In this document: positions 16,200 through 25,044 of the stretch, in pieces
How positions within the stretch are numbered: position 1 is the first letter of the stretch
How the letters are laid out: every line of letters begins with the position of its first letter
Source: Bacteroidota bacterium
Lineage (GTDB): Bacteria; Bacteroidota; Bacteroidia; Chitinophagales; Chitinophagaceae
DNA length: 64,000 bases
NCBI GenBank assembly: GCA_023423405.1
Contig: JAFAFR010000008.1
Span: 1-64,000, forward strand
Reading direction: 5' to 3'
The notes under the pieces: generated by a model
The model's database searches: none
Told to the model about the DNA's origin: nothing
The model's input: only the letters and a program-made list of their open reading frames with translations
Made by a program: the position numbers and the translations under genes

Positions 16200-17197
16200 C
16201 GGCGCCTACCATATTAGTTACGGGCGGTACGGGATTTCTCGGTGCCTATATCATCCGGGAACTGGTGCAAAGGGATTATCGCGTGCGTGCCATCCGCCGC
16301 GAAACATCGCGCCTGCCCACTTTTATACCGGCGGATACCTGGGAAAAAGTGGAATGGGTGGAAGCGGATGTCCTTGATGTGGTGGCACTGCAGGAAGCGC
16401 TTGCAGGCATTGACACAGTAGTGCATGCTGCTGCGATCGTTTCTTTTGATCCTTCGAACCGGAAAAAAATGCAGCAGGTGAATGTGCAGGGAACGGCCAA
16501 CCTTGTAAACCTTTCGCTGGAAGCAGGCGTGCGCCGCTTCGTTCACATCAGCTCGGTAGCGGCGTTGGGCCGTACGGCCTCGGGAGAAAAAGTAGATGAA
16601 ACAAAAGTATTTGCCGAAAGCGCGCTCAACACCGCCTATGCCATCAGCAAATACCAGGGAGAGCTGGAAGTGTGGCGTGGTTTTGCAGAAGGGCTGGAAG
16701 GTGTAATATTGAACCCCAGCACCATCCTGGGTTATGGCGACTGGAACAGCAGCAGTTGCGCCCTGTTCCGCCAATCCTATGATGCCTTCCCCTGGTACAC
16801 CAATGGTGTGAATGGATTTGTGGGGGTGGAAGATGTGACGCGGGCAGCCGTCGATCTGCTGGAAACCCGGGTCAGCATGGAGCGCTTTATTGTGAATGCA
16901 GACAACTGGAGTTTCCGGCAACTGATGACCGGCATCGCCGAAAACTTCGGCAAGCGGCCGCCGCGGCGGGAAGCCACGCCGCTGATGGGACAAATCGCCT
17001 GGCGCTGGGAAAAATTACGTGCTTTCTTCACCGGGAAAAAACCATTGCTTACGCGCGAAACCGCCCGCGTGGCGCGCAGCAAAACTTATTTTTCTGCTAA
17101 AAAACTGGAAGATGCCCTGCCTGCTTTCCGGTTCACGCCGCTGAATGAAGTGATCCGCAACAGTTGCCGCCGGTATCTCGCGGAACTGTCGCGGTAA
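16196..17197 (+). CDS. Extended SDR, NAD-dependent epimerase/dehydratase family
   Basis: The 333-residue protein has an N-terminal Rossmann motif GGTGFLGAYIIREL, SSVAALG, and the catalytic YAISKYQGE (Tyr near 146). It resembles dihydroflavonol reductase/3-beta-HSD-like proteins rather than sugar epimerases, because of VHAAAIVSFDP and the C-terminal half. The substrate is unknown. The 4-base overlap with the hydroxyacyl-CoA dehydrogenase suggests coupled translation. Confidence 0.82.
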   Translation: MTAPTILVTGGTGFLGAYIIRELVQRDYRVRAIRRETSRLPTFIPADTWEKVEWVEADVLDVVALQEALAGIDTVVHAAAIVSFDPSNRKKMQQVNVQGTANLVNLSLEAGVRRFVHISSVAALGRTASGEKVDETKVFAESALNTAYAISKYQGELEVWRGFAEGLEGVILNPSTILGYGDWNSSSCALFRQSYDAFPWYTNGVNGFVGVEDVTRAAVDLLETRVSMERFIVNADNWSFRQLMTGIAENFGKRPPRREATPLMGQIAWRWEKLRAFFTGKKPLLTRETARVARSKTYFSAKKLEDALPAFRFTPLNEVIRNSCRRYLAELSR

Positions 17198-17268
17198 TTG
17201 GCCTCTTTTTTGTCCTTTCGCATACCACTGCCGGCTTTTCAACGTTTCTTATTCGTCAAAAATATGCT

Positions 17269-18351
17269 ATGCAAAAACGGTTCTTCCTCCTGCTCTGTAC
17301 CTGCCTGTTCACGGCCTTTCTTTTTGCGCAGGAATCATTTGTGATCAAAGGAAAGGTACTGGATGCGGCGACGCGTAATCCCCTCAACGGCGCCTCCGTG
17401 TTTTGCCAGAACACCACTTTTGGCGTGGTGACCAATGCCGATGGTGAATTCAGTCTCACGCTTCCGCGCGGCGGTTACGACCTGGTAGTGTCCTATACCG
17501 GGTACGAATCTTTTGAACAAAGGATCAGTTCGGGCAATGCAGAAGAAATTTTGGCAGAAATGAAAGCGAAGGACAAAAGCATGGAGACCGTCACCGTAGC
17601 CGGCAGCAACGAAGTGCCCGATGGCTGGGCGAAATACGGTTCTTTTTTCCAGGCGCAGTTTTTTGGTTCCACCGCCAATGCGGCCCAGTGCCGCCTGCTC
17701 AACCCCGAAGCGTTGCGGTTCTTTTACAGTAAAAAAAGAAACCGGCTCAAAGTGCTGGCCCGCGAAGAACTGCGGATCGAAAACCAGGCGCTGGGATACA
17801 GGCTGCGGTACCAACTCGATTCGCTCAGTTATGAATACATCACCAAAGTAAACACCTATACCGGTTATCCGTTTTTTGAAACGATGGCGGGAACTCCCGA
17901 ACAGGAAGCCACCTGGAAGATCAACCGGCAGAAAGCCTACCGCGGCAGCAAACTGCATTTCATGCGGAGCTGGCTCACGCAGCACATTGCGGAAGAAGGT
18001 TTCGCGCTGGAGAAAGTAAATCCCGATGCCAGGAACTTTGACGCCACGCCGCTGCCCGATTATTACGACAGCAATTTTTATGTTATCGACAGCGGTGCTG
18101 CCGTGATCAATGTTCCGGGTAAGTACCGGGTGATCTACCGCAAGGAAATGCCGGATGCCAAATTTGTGGCCGACTACAAATTACCGCCCCATATCAGGGT
18201 GCAGCTCAGCATCCTCGACATACTGGATGAATTTGTGATCGAAGAAAACGGCTATTGGTATGACCAGAGCGATCTGATCAATACCGGTTACTGGAGTTAT
18301 GAAAGAATGGCCGAAGCGTTGCCCTACGATTATGTACCTGAGCCCAGGTAG
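17269..18351 (+). CDS. Secreted CarboxypepD_reg-like domain protein
   Basis: ATG 17269 gives 360 residues with a signal peptide ending FLFAQES. Residues about 25-105 are a carboxypeptidase-D regulatory-like beta-sandwich (IKGKVLDAATRNPLNGASVF...TNADGEFSLTLP...YDLVVSYTGYE), the domain that starts many TonB-dependent receptors. The remaining 250 residues (SKKRNRLKVLAREELRIEN, PFFETMAGTPEQEATW) match a Bacteroidota family I know only as hypothetical. There is no TonB plug or barrel, so this is not a truncated receptor. Confidence 0.75.
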   Translation: MQKRFFLLLCTCLFTAFLFAQESFVIKGKVLDAATRNPLNGASVFCQNTTFGVVTNADGEFSLTLPRGGYDLVVSYTGYESFEQRISSGNAEEILAEMKAKDKSMETVTVAGSNEVPDGWAKYGSFFQAQFFGSTANAAQCRLLNPEALRFFYSKKRNRLKVLAREELRIENQALGYRLRYQLDSLSYEYITKVNTYTGYPFFETMAGTPEQEATWKINRQKAYRGSKLHFMRSWLTQHIAEEGFALEKVNPDARNFDATPLPDYYDSNFYVIDSGAAVINVPGKYRVIYRKEMPDAKFVADYKLPPHIRVQLSILDILDEFVIEENGYWYDQSDLINTGYWSYERMAEALPYDYVPEPR

Positions 18352-18354
18352 AGC

Positions 18355-19302
18355 TCAGGATTGTTTCAGCTTTTCCCAGATCTCGGGAATCCTTTTGATC
18401 CATACCAGTTCTCTTTTTTTAAGAACGGCATCTTCGGCAGGTGAACCGAAGAAGGCCTTACCGGGGGGAATATCCTGCCCCACGCCCGACTGTGCCAGCA
18501 CCACCGCGTTCTTACCAATGGTGAGGGTTTTGCTTATGCCCACCTGTCCCCAAAGCACCACACCGTCTTCAATAGTGGTAGCCCCGGCAATACCTACCTG
18601 GGCGGCGAACAAACAGTTTTTGCCCACAACGGTATCGTGACCGATGTGCACCATATTGTCGAGCTTGGTTCCTTTACCGATAACGGTATCGTGACTCACG
18701 CCGCGATCGATGGTGCAGCCGGCGCCGATCTCCACCGCATCTTCAATCACCACCCTGCCGCAACTGAGCATGCGCTGGTACCATACTTCGCGATCTTTCT
18801 TCGTGTTGTAATAAAAGGCGTCCGAACCAATGACGGTGCCCGCCTGGATCACTACATCGTCGCCAATGACCGTATAGGCCAGGATCGAAACATTGGGATG
18901 GATGCGGCAGTTGCGGCCAATCACCACTTCTTCGCCAATAAAAACATTGGGCGCTATATAAGTGCCTTCCCCGATCTGCGCGCCGGGATGAATGGCGGTG
19001 GCTGCCGGTTGAAAAGGCCTGAAATGATTTACGATACGCACGTATGCTTCAAAAGGTTGCGGTGTTACCAGCAGCGATTTCCCTTTGGGAACCGTAACAT
19101 CTTTTGTATTGATGATAATGAAGCTGGCTGCGGATTGCAGGCAGGTGTTGTAATATTTGGGATGATCTACAAAAGCAAGATCGCCTGCTTCAACACGATG
19201 GATTTCATTGATGCCTGTTGCCATGGCAGAAGGATCACCAACAATTTCTGCACCGATCAAATCGGCCATCCAGGAAAGAGAAACAGGAGAAGGGAAACGC
19301 AT
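18355..19302 (-). CDS. lpxD: LpxD-type UDP-3-O-acylglucosamine N-acyltransferase
   Basis: LpxD adds the N-linked hydroxyacyl chain during lipid A synthesis. The 315-residue protein has the N-terminal uridine-binding domain followed by left-handed beta-helix hexapeptides (IHPGAQIGEGTYIAPNVFIG, then VVIGRNCRIHPNVSI and so on), with the family TVIGSDAFYY and DNMVHIGHDTVVG. The frame opens at TTG 19320, inside the TACCTTTG box, so ATG 19302 is preferred. It stands alone rather than in the lpxA/lpxC cluster and could be a second copy with altered acyl specificity (inference). Confidence 0.85.
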   Translation of the reverse strand: MRFPSPVSLSWMADLIGAEIVGDPSAMATGINEIHRVEAGDLAFVDHPKYYNTCLQSAASFIIINTKDVTVPKGKSLLVTPQPFEAYVRIVNHFRPFQPAATAIHPGAQIGEGTYIAPNVFIGEEVVIGRNCRIHPNVSILAYTVIGDDVVIQAGTVIGSDAFYYNTKKDREVWYQRMLSCGRVVIEDAVEIGAGCTIDRGVSHDTVIGKGTKLDNMVHIGHDTVVGKNCLFAAQVGIAGATTIEDGVVLWGQVGISKTLTIGKNAVVLAQSGVGQDIPPGKAFFGSPAEDAVLKKRELVWIKRIPEIWEKLKQS

Positions 19303-19317
19303 GTTGTAAAGTTTGGC

Positions 19318-19325
19318 CAAAGGTA
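19318..19325 (-). promoter_or_regulatory. TAnnTTTG promoter box of lpxD
   Basis: TACCTTTG on the minus strand, a full match, 15 bases before ATG 19302. Confidence 0.55.
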
Positions 19326-19405
19326 GTTTCCACAGTGCTAAAAAAAATGTGCATAAAATTTCTGCAAATATTTTTTTCGGTAGAAAAAATTCTTTTTAAT
19401 ATTGT

Positions 19406-19477
19406 GTAGGGAAATTTTGTTCCCTACTTACTAACCCATCCCAATATTAAAGCTCGGTTTACTCCCGGGCTTTTTTT
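19406..19477 (+). ncRNA. Possible small RNA or attenuator with two hairpins
   Basis: A perfect 8-bp hairpin (GTAGGGAA at 19406-19413, loop of 6, TTCCCTAC at 19420-19427) is followed by a terminator-like hairpin (AAAGCTCGG at 19449-19457 with CCGGGCTTT at 19465-19473, one G-T wobble) and a run of seven T. A possible -7 box TAATATTG (one mismatch) at 19398-19405 would place a transcript start near the first hairpin. The RNA would be about 65-70 bases and end 6 bases before the pseudouridine synthase ATG. Confidence 0.4.
19449..19477 (+). terminator. Rho-independent terminator-like hairpin before the pseudouridine synthase
   Basis: Nine base pairs (one wobble), loop of seven, then T7. Unusually, it lies immediately before a start codon and not after a gene on this strand, so it ends a short upstream transcript or attenuates the downstream gene. 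Confidence 0.6.
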
Positions 19478-19483
19478 CTGTCC

Positions 19484-20074
19484 ATGTTTTCCTACTACGT
19501 TTTATACAAACCATACGAAACGCTGTCGCAGTTCAGTGCATCCGGTGAAAAGAAAACTTTGAAAGACGTGCTGAAAGTGCCGCCGGACGTGTATCCTGTG
19601 GGAAGGCTCGATTATGATAGTGAAGGCATGCTGTTACTTACCAACGATCCGCGTTTGAATGCAGTGCTCTTACATCCTTCGCATGCACATGCCCGTACCT
19701 ACTATGTGCAGGTGGAAGGAGTGCCCGATACCGCCGCCCTCGAAAAATTGCGGAAGGGTGTTGAGATCCAGGTAAACGGCAAAAAGCACCGCACCCTTCC
19801 GGCAAAAGCGGAACTCCTGGAAAAAGAACCTGCCCTGCCGGAAAGAACGCCGCCCATCCGTTTCCGGAAAAACATACCCACGGCCTGGATCAGCTTAACA
19901 CTTACCGAAGGCAGGAACCGCCAGGTAAGAAGGATGACGGCAGCAGTTGGATTCCCCACCCTGCGACTGGTGCGTTATGCCATGGGCAGTTTTACGATGG
20001 AAGGCTGGGCCGCGGGTGAATACCGTTCTTATCCCGTGGAGGAACTCCGGCAAAAGCTCTTCCGGAAACAATAA
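19484..20074 (+). CDS. rluE: 23S rRNA pseudouridine synthase, RsuA/RluE family
   Basis: The 196-residue enzyme has the catalytic motif GRLDYDSEGMLLLTND (Asp near residue 43), an opening YVLYKPYETL, and the C-terminal EGRNRQVRRMTAAVGFPTLRLVRYAMG. No S4 domain precedes the catalytic part, which fits RluE (modifying U2457 of 23S rRNA) better than RsuA or RluB. The symbol is by similarity of layout. Translation begins 6 bases after a terminator-like hairpin. Confidence 0.82.
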   Translation: MFSYYVLYKPYETLSQFSASGEKKTLKDVLKVPPDVYPVGRLDYDSEGMLLLTNDPRLNAVLLHPSHAHARTYYVQVEGVPDTAALEKLRKGVEIQVNGKKHRTLPAKAELLEKEPALPERTPPIRFRKNIPTAWISLTLTEGRNRQVRRMTAAVGFPTLRLVRYAMGSFTMEGWAAGEYRSYPVEELRQKLFRKQ

Positions 20075-20106
20075 AGGGTATTCCTTAACTTGCTGAAAAT
20101 ACTTGC

Positions 20107-20985
20107 ATGCTCAGATCAATGACCGGTTTTGGACGTTCGGAAAGAAACGTAGGTGATAAGACCTTCCTGGTAGATATCAAGTCGTTAAACGGGAAACAAT
20201 TCGACTGTTCCCTCAAGATGCCGGCATTCCTCAAGCCTTTTGAATTCGATATCCGCAAGCGCCTTTCGGAAAAGCTGCAGCGGGGTACCATCGATTGTAT
20301 GATCAGCTTAAAACAAACCGGCAATGCCAAACCAGTTACGGTAAACATTTCACTGGCCAAAGCTTATTACGAACCCATCTCCCAACTTTCGCGTGAACTG
20401 GGGCTCGACGATTCCCATATACTGGGCAATATTCTCAAACTTCCCGAAGTGATTACGCCCACTTCCGACACACTTACGGAAGAAGAATGGAAAGCCTTCC
20501 GCGACATCATTGACGCTGCGGCCGACGACCTGAACCAGCACCGCATTGAAGAAGGCAAGGTGCTGGAAGAAGACCTGCTGACCCGCATCGGCAACATCGA
20601 AAAACAACAGGCCATCATTGCCACACTGGAACCCAAGCGGCAGCAGAAGATCCGCGAAGGACTGATCAAGCTGCTGGAAGAAAACGTGGGCGCCGAGAAT
20701 TACGATAAGAACCGCCTTGAACAGGAGCTGATCTATTATATAGAGAAGATCGACATCAGTGAAGAACAGGTGCGCCTCAGCAATCACTGTGATTATTTTC
20801 GCGCCATGCTCCGAGACAACAACAGCCAGGAGATCGGTAAAAAGCTTTCCTTCCTGCTCCAGGAAGTGGGCCGCGAAATCAATACCACCGGCGCCAAGGC
20901 CTACGACTCCACCATACAGCAATCGGTGGTGCTGATGAAAGACGAACTGGAAAAAGCCAAAGAACAAGTCTTAAATGTACTATAG
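20107..20985 (+). CDS. yicC: YicC/YloC-family endoribonuclease
   Basis: The 292-residue protein begins MLRSMTGFGRSE and ends with a conserved REINTTGAKAYDSTIQQSVV region followed by a helix to the C-terminus, both diagnostic of YicC. Family members are reported RNases or RNA-degradation adaptors. The middle is helical and acidic. Its stop is one base before gldH. Confidence 0.9.
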   Translation: MLRSMTGFGRSERNVGDKTFLVDIKSLNGKQFDCSLKMPAFLKPFEFDIRKRLSEKLQRGTIDCMISLKQTGNAKPVTVNISLAKAYYEPISQLSRELGLDDSHILGNILKLPEVITPTSDTLTEEEWKAFRDIIDAAADDLNQHRIEEGKVLEEDLLTRIGNIEKQQAIIATLEPKRQQKIREGLIKLLEENVGAENYDKNRLEQELIYYIEKIDISEEQVRLSNHCDYFRAMLRDNNSQEIGKKLSFLLQEVGREINTTGAKAYDSTIQQSVVLMKDELEKAKEQVLNVL

Positions 20986-20986
20986 C

Positions 20987-21460
20987 ATGAACCGCCCTGC
21001 CAGGAACCTGCTTACTGCCTGCTGCCTTTGGGGATTGTTTGCCTGCCAGCAGGTAAACGTGGTGGAAAGAAACGAGCCCATCCCGGGGCATAAATGGTCT
21101 TCCGCCCTGAAGCCTTCCGTAAGTTTTGATATTGCGGATACAGCTTCCCGTTATAATATTTTCGTGGTGCTGCGCCACAGCGACGCCTATAAGTACAATA
21201 ACCTATGGGTGAATATCCATACAACGGCCCCGGGCGATTCACTGGCCCAGGTGCAGGCGCTGGACCTTCGGCTGGCCAGCAACGATAAAGGCTGGCTGGG
21301 TACCGGTATGGATGATGTGTACGAACACCGCATCCGTATTTCGCAGGAGCCCATCCCGCTGAAAAAAGGCATGTACCGGTTCCAACTGGAACAGATCATG
21401 CGCGACGATCCGCTGGAAGAAGTGTATAATATAGGCATCCGTGTAGAAAAAGCTCCCTGA
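20987..21460 (+). CDS. gldH: Gliding motility lipoprotein GldH
   Basis: The product has 157 residues from ATG 20987. A lipoprotein signal ends LWGLFACQQ (Cys20). The mature part matches GldH: SFDIADTASRYNIFVVLRHSDAYKYNNLWVNI and the C-terminal QIMRDDPLEEVYNIGIRVEK. GldH is an accessory lipoprotein needed for gliding in Flavobacterium, although homologues occur widely in non-gliding Bacteroidota. The start at 20975 would overlap yicC and weaken the signal, so it was not used. Its stop overlaps the kinase start by one base. Confidence 0.85.
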   Translation: MNRPARNLLTACCLWGLFACQQVNVVERNEPIPGHKWSSALKPSVSFDIADTASRYNIFVVLRHSDAYKYNNLWVNIHTTAPGDSLAQVQALDLRLASNDKGWLGTGMDDVYEHRIRISQEPIPLKKGMYRFQLEQIMRDDPLEEVYNIGIRVEKAP

Positions 21461-22449
21461 TGCTGCGGCACTTTAAAATCTTACCCCGGCAGAAACTGGC
21501 CCTGGCAACCAGCCTCTACTGGTTCCTGCTGTTGTACATCATTGCCGCACTTTCTTTCTGGTACATGCGGTTGCAGCAGCAAAACCAGCAGATGACCAAT
21601 TACCGCCTGATGGAGCTGGTGGCCGACGACCCCGCCTATATCAACAAAGTGGAACAGATCACCAGTGAGGCCGATCGCAAACAATACCAGTACCGCGGCG
21701 AAGGCATCACGTTTTTCTTTATCATACTGGTGGGCGCCGTATTCGTGTTCCGCGCGGTGCGCCGGGAGTTCAAGCTTGCCCTGCAGCAACAGAATTTCAT
21801 GATGGCGATCACGCACGAATTGAAAACGCCCATTGCAGTGGCCAAGCTGAACCTGGAAACCCTGCAGAAACACAAGCTGGATGAGGCGCGCCAGCAGAAG
21901 ATCCTGGCCATGACGCTGCAGGAAACCAATCGCCTCAACGACCTTACCAATAATATCCTGCTTTCTTCCCAATTGGAGGCGGGCGGGTATAAGAAGGTGA
22001 ACCAGGACATTGACCTCACTGAACTTTGCGGCACCCTGGTCAAGGAAATGCGGCAACGGTATCCCGAACAACTCTTTCATTTCGACGCCGCAAAAGAGTG
22101 GCACATCAAAGGAGATCCTTTGCTGATCCACATCCTGGTTTCCAACCTGCTCGACAATGCTGTGAAATATTCCGGTAAGAACAGCCCGGTGGCCGTATCC
22201 CTGCAGGGCACAGACCATATGGTTGAAATTACCGTGAGCGACCTGGGGCCCGGGATCCCCGATGAAGAAAAGCATAAGATCTTCCGGCGCTTTTACCGGA
22301 TCGGCCGCGAAGAGCAACGCAAAACCAAGGGTACGGGCCTGGGTTTGTACCTTTGTAAAAAAATTGCAGCGGATCACCATGGCTCGGTATCGGTTCGCGA
22401 CAACCAGCCGGCGGGTTCCGTATTCACCCTATCAATACCTGTTTCCTGA
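21460..22449 (+). CDS. Membrane sensor histidine kinase
   Basis: The 329-residue protein has two membrane helices (about 18-37 and 86-104) enclosing a short 45-residue periplasmic loop, then a HisKA domain with His119 in MMAITHELKTPIA, and HATPase motifs NLLDNAVKYSG (N box), DLGPGIP (G1) and KGTGLGLYL (G2). The small loop suggests it senses the membrane or a partner rather than a large ligand. It overlaps gldH and the response regulator by one base each, so all are co-expressed. Confidence 0.93.
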   Translation: MLRHFKILPRQKLALATSLYWFLLLYIIAALSFWYMRLQQQNQQMTNYRLMELVADDPAYINKVEQITSEADRKQYQYRGEGITFFFIILVGAVFVFRAVRREFKLALQQQNFMMAITHELKTPIAVAKLNLETLQKHKLDEARQQKILAMTLQETNRLNDLTNNILLSSQLEAGGYKKVNQDIDLTELCGTLVKEMRQRYPEQLFHFDAAKEWHIKGDPLLIHILVSNLLDNAVKYSGKNSPVAVSLQGTDHMVEITVSDLGPGIPDEEKHKIFRRFYRIGREEQRKTKGTGLGLYLCKKIAADHHGSVSVRDNQPAGSVFTLSIPVS

Positions 22450-23153
22450 TGGCTGAAAAAAGATCCATATTGCTGGTGGAGGACGAAGAGAATCTCCACG
22501 AATCCCTCCGCCTCAACCTGGAGTTGGAAGGCTACGAGGTTTCCGGCGCTTTCGACGGACTGGCCGCGCTCAAGGCTATCCAGCAGGAATATTTTGACCT
22601 CGTCATTCTTGATATCATGCTGCCGGAAATGGATGGACTGGCGGTGATGGAAAGCATCCGCATCCAGCAGAACCAGGTGCCCATCCTGATCCTGAGCGCG
22701 CGGAACAACAGCGCCGACCGGGTACTGGGACTCAAGAAGGGCGCCGACGATTATCTTACCAAACCCTTTGACCTGGAGGAATTGTTGCTGCGCGTAAAAA
22801 AACTGATCGAGAAGAACATTCGCCTGCAGGACAAGGATACGGTGGGCGACAGTTATTCCTTCGATGGCAACAGGGTAGATTTTGCCGCCCAGGAAGCCGT
22901 TACAAAAAGTGGTGAGAAGATCCAGCTCAGCCGCAAGGAAGCCATGCTGCTGAAATTGCTGTTCGAGAACCGCAACGAAGTGGTGCCGCGGGAAAAGATC
23001 CTGCAAACGGTTTGGGGATACAACGTGTACCCAAACACGCGCACCATCGACAATTTCATTCTCAACTTTAGAAAGTATTTCGAAACCGACAGTCGCAATC
23101 CCCGCTATTTCCATTCTGTGCGCGGGGTGGGATACAAATACACCGAGCCTTGA
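22449..23153 (+). CDS. OmpR-family response regulator
   Basis: The 234-residue regulator has a receiver domain with acidic pair DEE near residue 11, phosphoacceptor Asp55 in LVILDIMLPEMDG, and KPFD (Lys near 104), followed by a winged-helix trans_reg_C DNA-binding domain ending FHSVRGVGYKYTEP. It is translationally coupled to the upstream kinase, its certain partner. The regulon is unknown. Confidence 0.95.
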   Translation: MAEKRSILLVEDEENLHESLRLNLELEGYEVSGAFDGLAALKAIQQEYFDLVILDIMLPEMDGLAVMESIRIQQNQVPILILSARNNSADRVLGLKKGADDYLTKPFDLEELLLRVKKLIEKNIRLQDKDTVGDSYSFDGNRVDFAAQEAVTKSGEKIQLSRKEAMLLKLLFENRNEVVPREKILQTVWGYNVYPNTRTIDNFILNFRKYFETDSRNPRYFHSVRGVGYKYTEP

Positions 23154-23219
23154 TGGGAATGCCCCGGTACCGGGTGCAGTCGCTGACCTGATTCGATGCT
23201 GTAGTAAAGGAAGCAGGTG

Positions 23220-25040
23220 TTAAAGCGACTCAATACTGCTGAGCAGTTGTTCGGCTTCTTCCAGCAACTGCGGTTCAATGCGGTGTGCACTGGCCGGCAG
23301 GTAAAGGATCCAGTCGCAGGTGTGCCAGCATTTTTCGAGCAATTGCAGGTCTTGCTCTGGCAGTCCCCGTTCAGCCAGTTGCTGCAGGGCCTGCGGTTGC
23401 TGCTGCTCCGACCCCGGCAATGCCAGCTTTTCCGCCACCGCTTCCCAGAGTGATTTTTCAATCGCATGATAATAGGCGCGGGCATCGTTCTTTTCCATGG
23501 CCTCGCGGGCACCGGCGAGCGGATCTTTTTTAGGAGGTGGTAATACAGCCGTTTCTTCTTTCGCTGGTGCAGGTGCTGCCTGTTTCGCCTTTGTTTGATT
23601 TTTCTGCAGCAGGAATCCAACGCCGGCAGCCAGCAGCGCCGCCAGGGCAATGCCGCCCCGGACCACCCATTTTTTTGTTGAGGCCTTATTCAATGGTTCG
23701 GCAGGAGAAACTGGTTTTCGGTTAGCCACCGCCGTTACCGTTACCTCAATGCTGTCCGTTTTCAGTGATTGGTAGCGGGCTGTATTCGGATCGAAATAAC
23801 TGAACTCAATGGCCGGCAGCAATAATTTTCCCGGCGAAGAAGCCGTGATGGTATAGTTGAAGGTTTTTTTGCCTTCCATGGGCGCCACCGATTTATCGAT
23901 GTTTTCTGTAACTGTTGGATCCATTTGCTGCAGGCCTGCAGGCAGGTTCCAGTTGGGCGCGTTGATGAGCGGCAGGTTGCCTTTTCCTTCCACGGTCAGC
24001 GAATATTCCAGCGGTTCTCCCGCTGCAACGGTACTGTCTTTCAGGTGGCCGCTGATGCGGAAAGATCCTACAGCGCCGTTGAAACTGGCGGGGGCGCCGG
24101 CAGGCAGGGCTTTGATGTGGATCTTCCTGGGCTCGCTGGCAATAGTGACCTGGTGTGTCTCCGGCCTGCCCCGGTCCATATCGAAAAGGTCGCCGAACAT
24201 TTTTTCCAGCGGATCAGCCGGGCCATGCGCTGCATCGCTGAGCCGGGAGAAGCTGATCTTGTTATCGAGCTCTATGGGCTCCAGGGTGAAATCGCCTTCC
24301 TGTAGCGGTATCAACTGGGTTTTGCGAATGGGGTGGGCCACAAAGGTTTTGCCGTTGAGCGTTGCTTCTTCCGGTCCCAGCTTCTCCGGTTCCACCATAT
24401 CATATACGCTAAAGCCATTCAGGGAGGGGCGTTTGGAAACCCTCGACTCGGAACGCAGGCGGGTATATAAAGTATAGGTAGCTACAATGGGTTCGCCCAC
24501 CCAGGCGCTGGTTTTGTCCAGGTCAAGTTTTACCAGCAGGTTTTGCCGGATCTTTTCTTCGGCATTTTCGTTGGGCTGCAACAGGTAGTCTTCCTGCGGC
24601 TGCCTGCGGAAAGCCGATATGCCGGGATTGCGCGGGTAAGGGTTTGGCGAATTGCTGGCAGGCGGCCCTACTTCCACCACCACGCGGTTCGACACCTTCT
24701 TCTTTCCATCAATGGTGGCGGTGGCGCCGGGTACGATAAGCCTGCCCTGGCGCAGCGGCTGAAGTACATAAGTATAGGAAGAATAACTGCTGAACTGCCC
24801 GTTGGTGATGATGGTGCCTTCGGTTTGAACCGGTCCCTGCACCAGTTTGAAGTCGCGGAAGGCCGGCGCCTGGAAATCTTCGAGGCTCTTCGCGTTCTCG
24901 ATCATATAACTCACCTGCAGCACTTCGTTCTGGTGAAGGCTGAGGCTGCCGGGAACGGTATTGAACGACACCTGCGCCAGGAGGGTAGCCGGCAGCAGGG
25001 AAAGGCAGCAGATGCAGGATCGCAAAAACCAGGTAAGCAT
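23220..25040 (-). CDS. batD: BatD-family protein
   Basis: The protein (606 residues from ATG 25040) has a signal peptide, tandem immunoglobulin-like segments of the BatD/oxygen-tolerance family (VSYMIENAKSLEDFQAPAFRDF; SSYSYTYVLQPLRQGRLIVPGATATIDGK), a single membrane helix near 475-493 (GGIALAALLAAGVGFLL) and a cytoplasmic helical tail. Bat operons usually hold moxR, batA, batB and batD together. Here batD has none of these as neighbour, only an SDR gene whose stop is 4 bases upstream. Confidence 0.85.
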   Translation of the reverse strand: MLTWFLRSCICCLSLLPATLLAQVSFNTVPGSLSLHQNEVLQVSYMIENAKSLEDFQAPAFRDFKLVQGPVQTEGTIITNGQFSSYSSYTYVLQPLRQGRLIVPGATATIDGKKKVSNRVVVEVGPPASNSPNPYPRNPGISAFRRQPQEDYLLQPNENAEEKIRQNLLVKLDLDKTSAWVGEPIVATYTLYTRLRSESRVSKRPSLNGFSVYDMVEPEKLGPEEATLNGKTFVAHPIRKTQLIPLQEGDFTLEPIELDNKISFSRLSDAAHGPADPLEKMFGDLFDMDRGRPETHQVTIASEPRKIHIKALPAGAPASFNGAVGSFRISGHLKDSTVAAGEPLEYSLTVEGKGNLPLINAPNWNLPAGLQQMDPTVTENIDKSVAPMEGKKTFNYTITASSPGKLLLPAIEFSYFDPNTARYQSLKTDSIEVTVTAVANRKPVSPAEPLNKASTKKWVVRGGIALAALLAAGVGFLLQKNQTKAKQAAPAPAKEETAVLPPPKKDPLAGAREAMEKNDARAYYHAIEKSLWEAVAEKLALPGSEQQQPQALQQLAERGLPEQDLQLLEKCWHTCDWILYLPASAHRIEPQLLEEAEQLLSSIESL

Positions 25041-25044
25041 GGCC

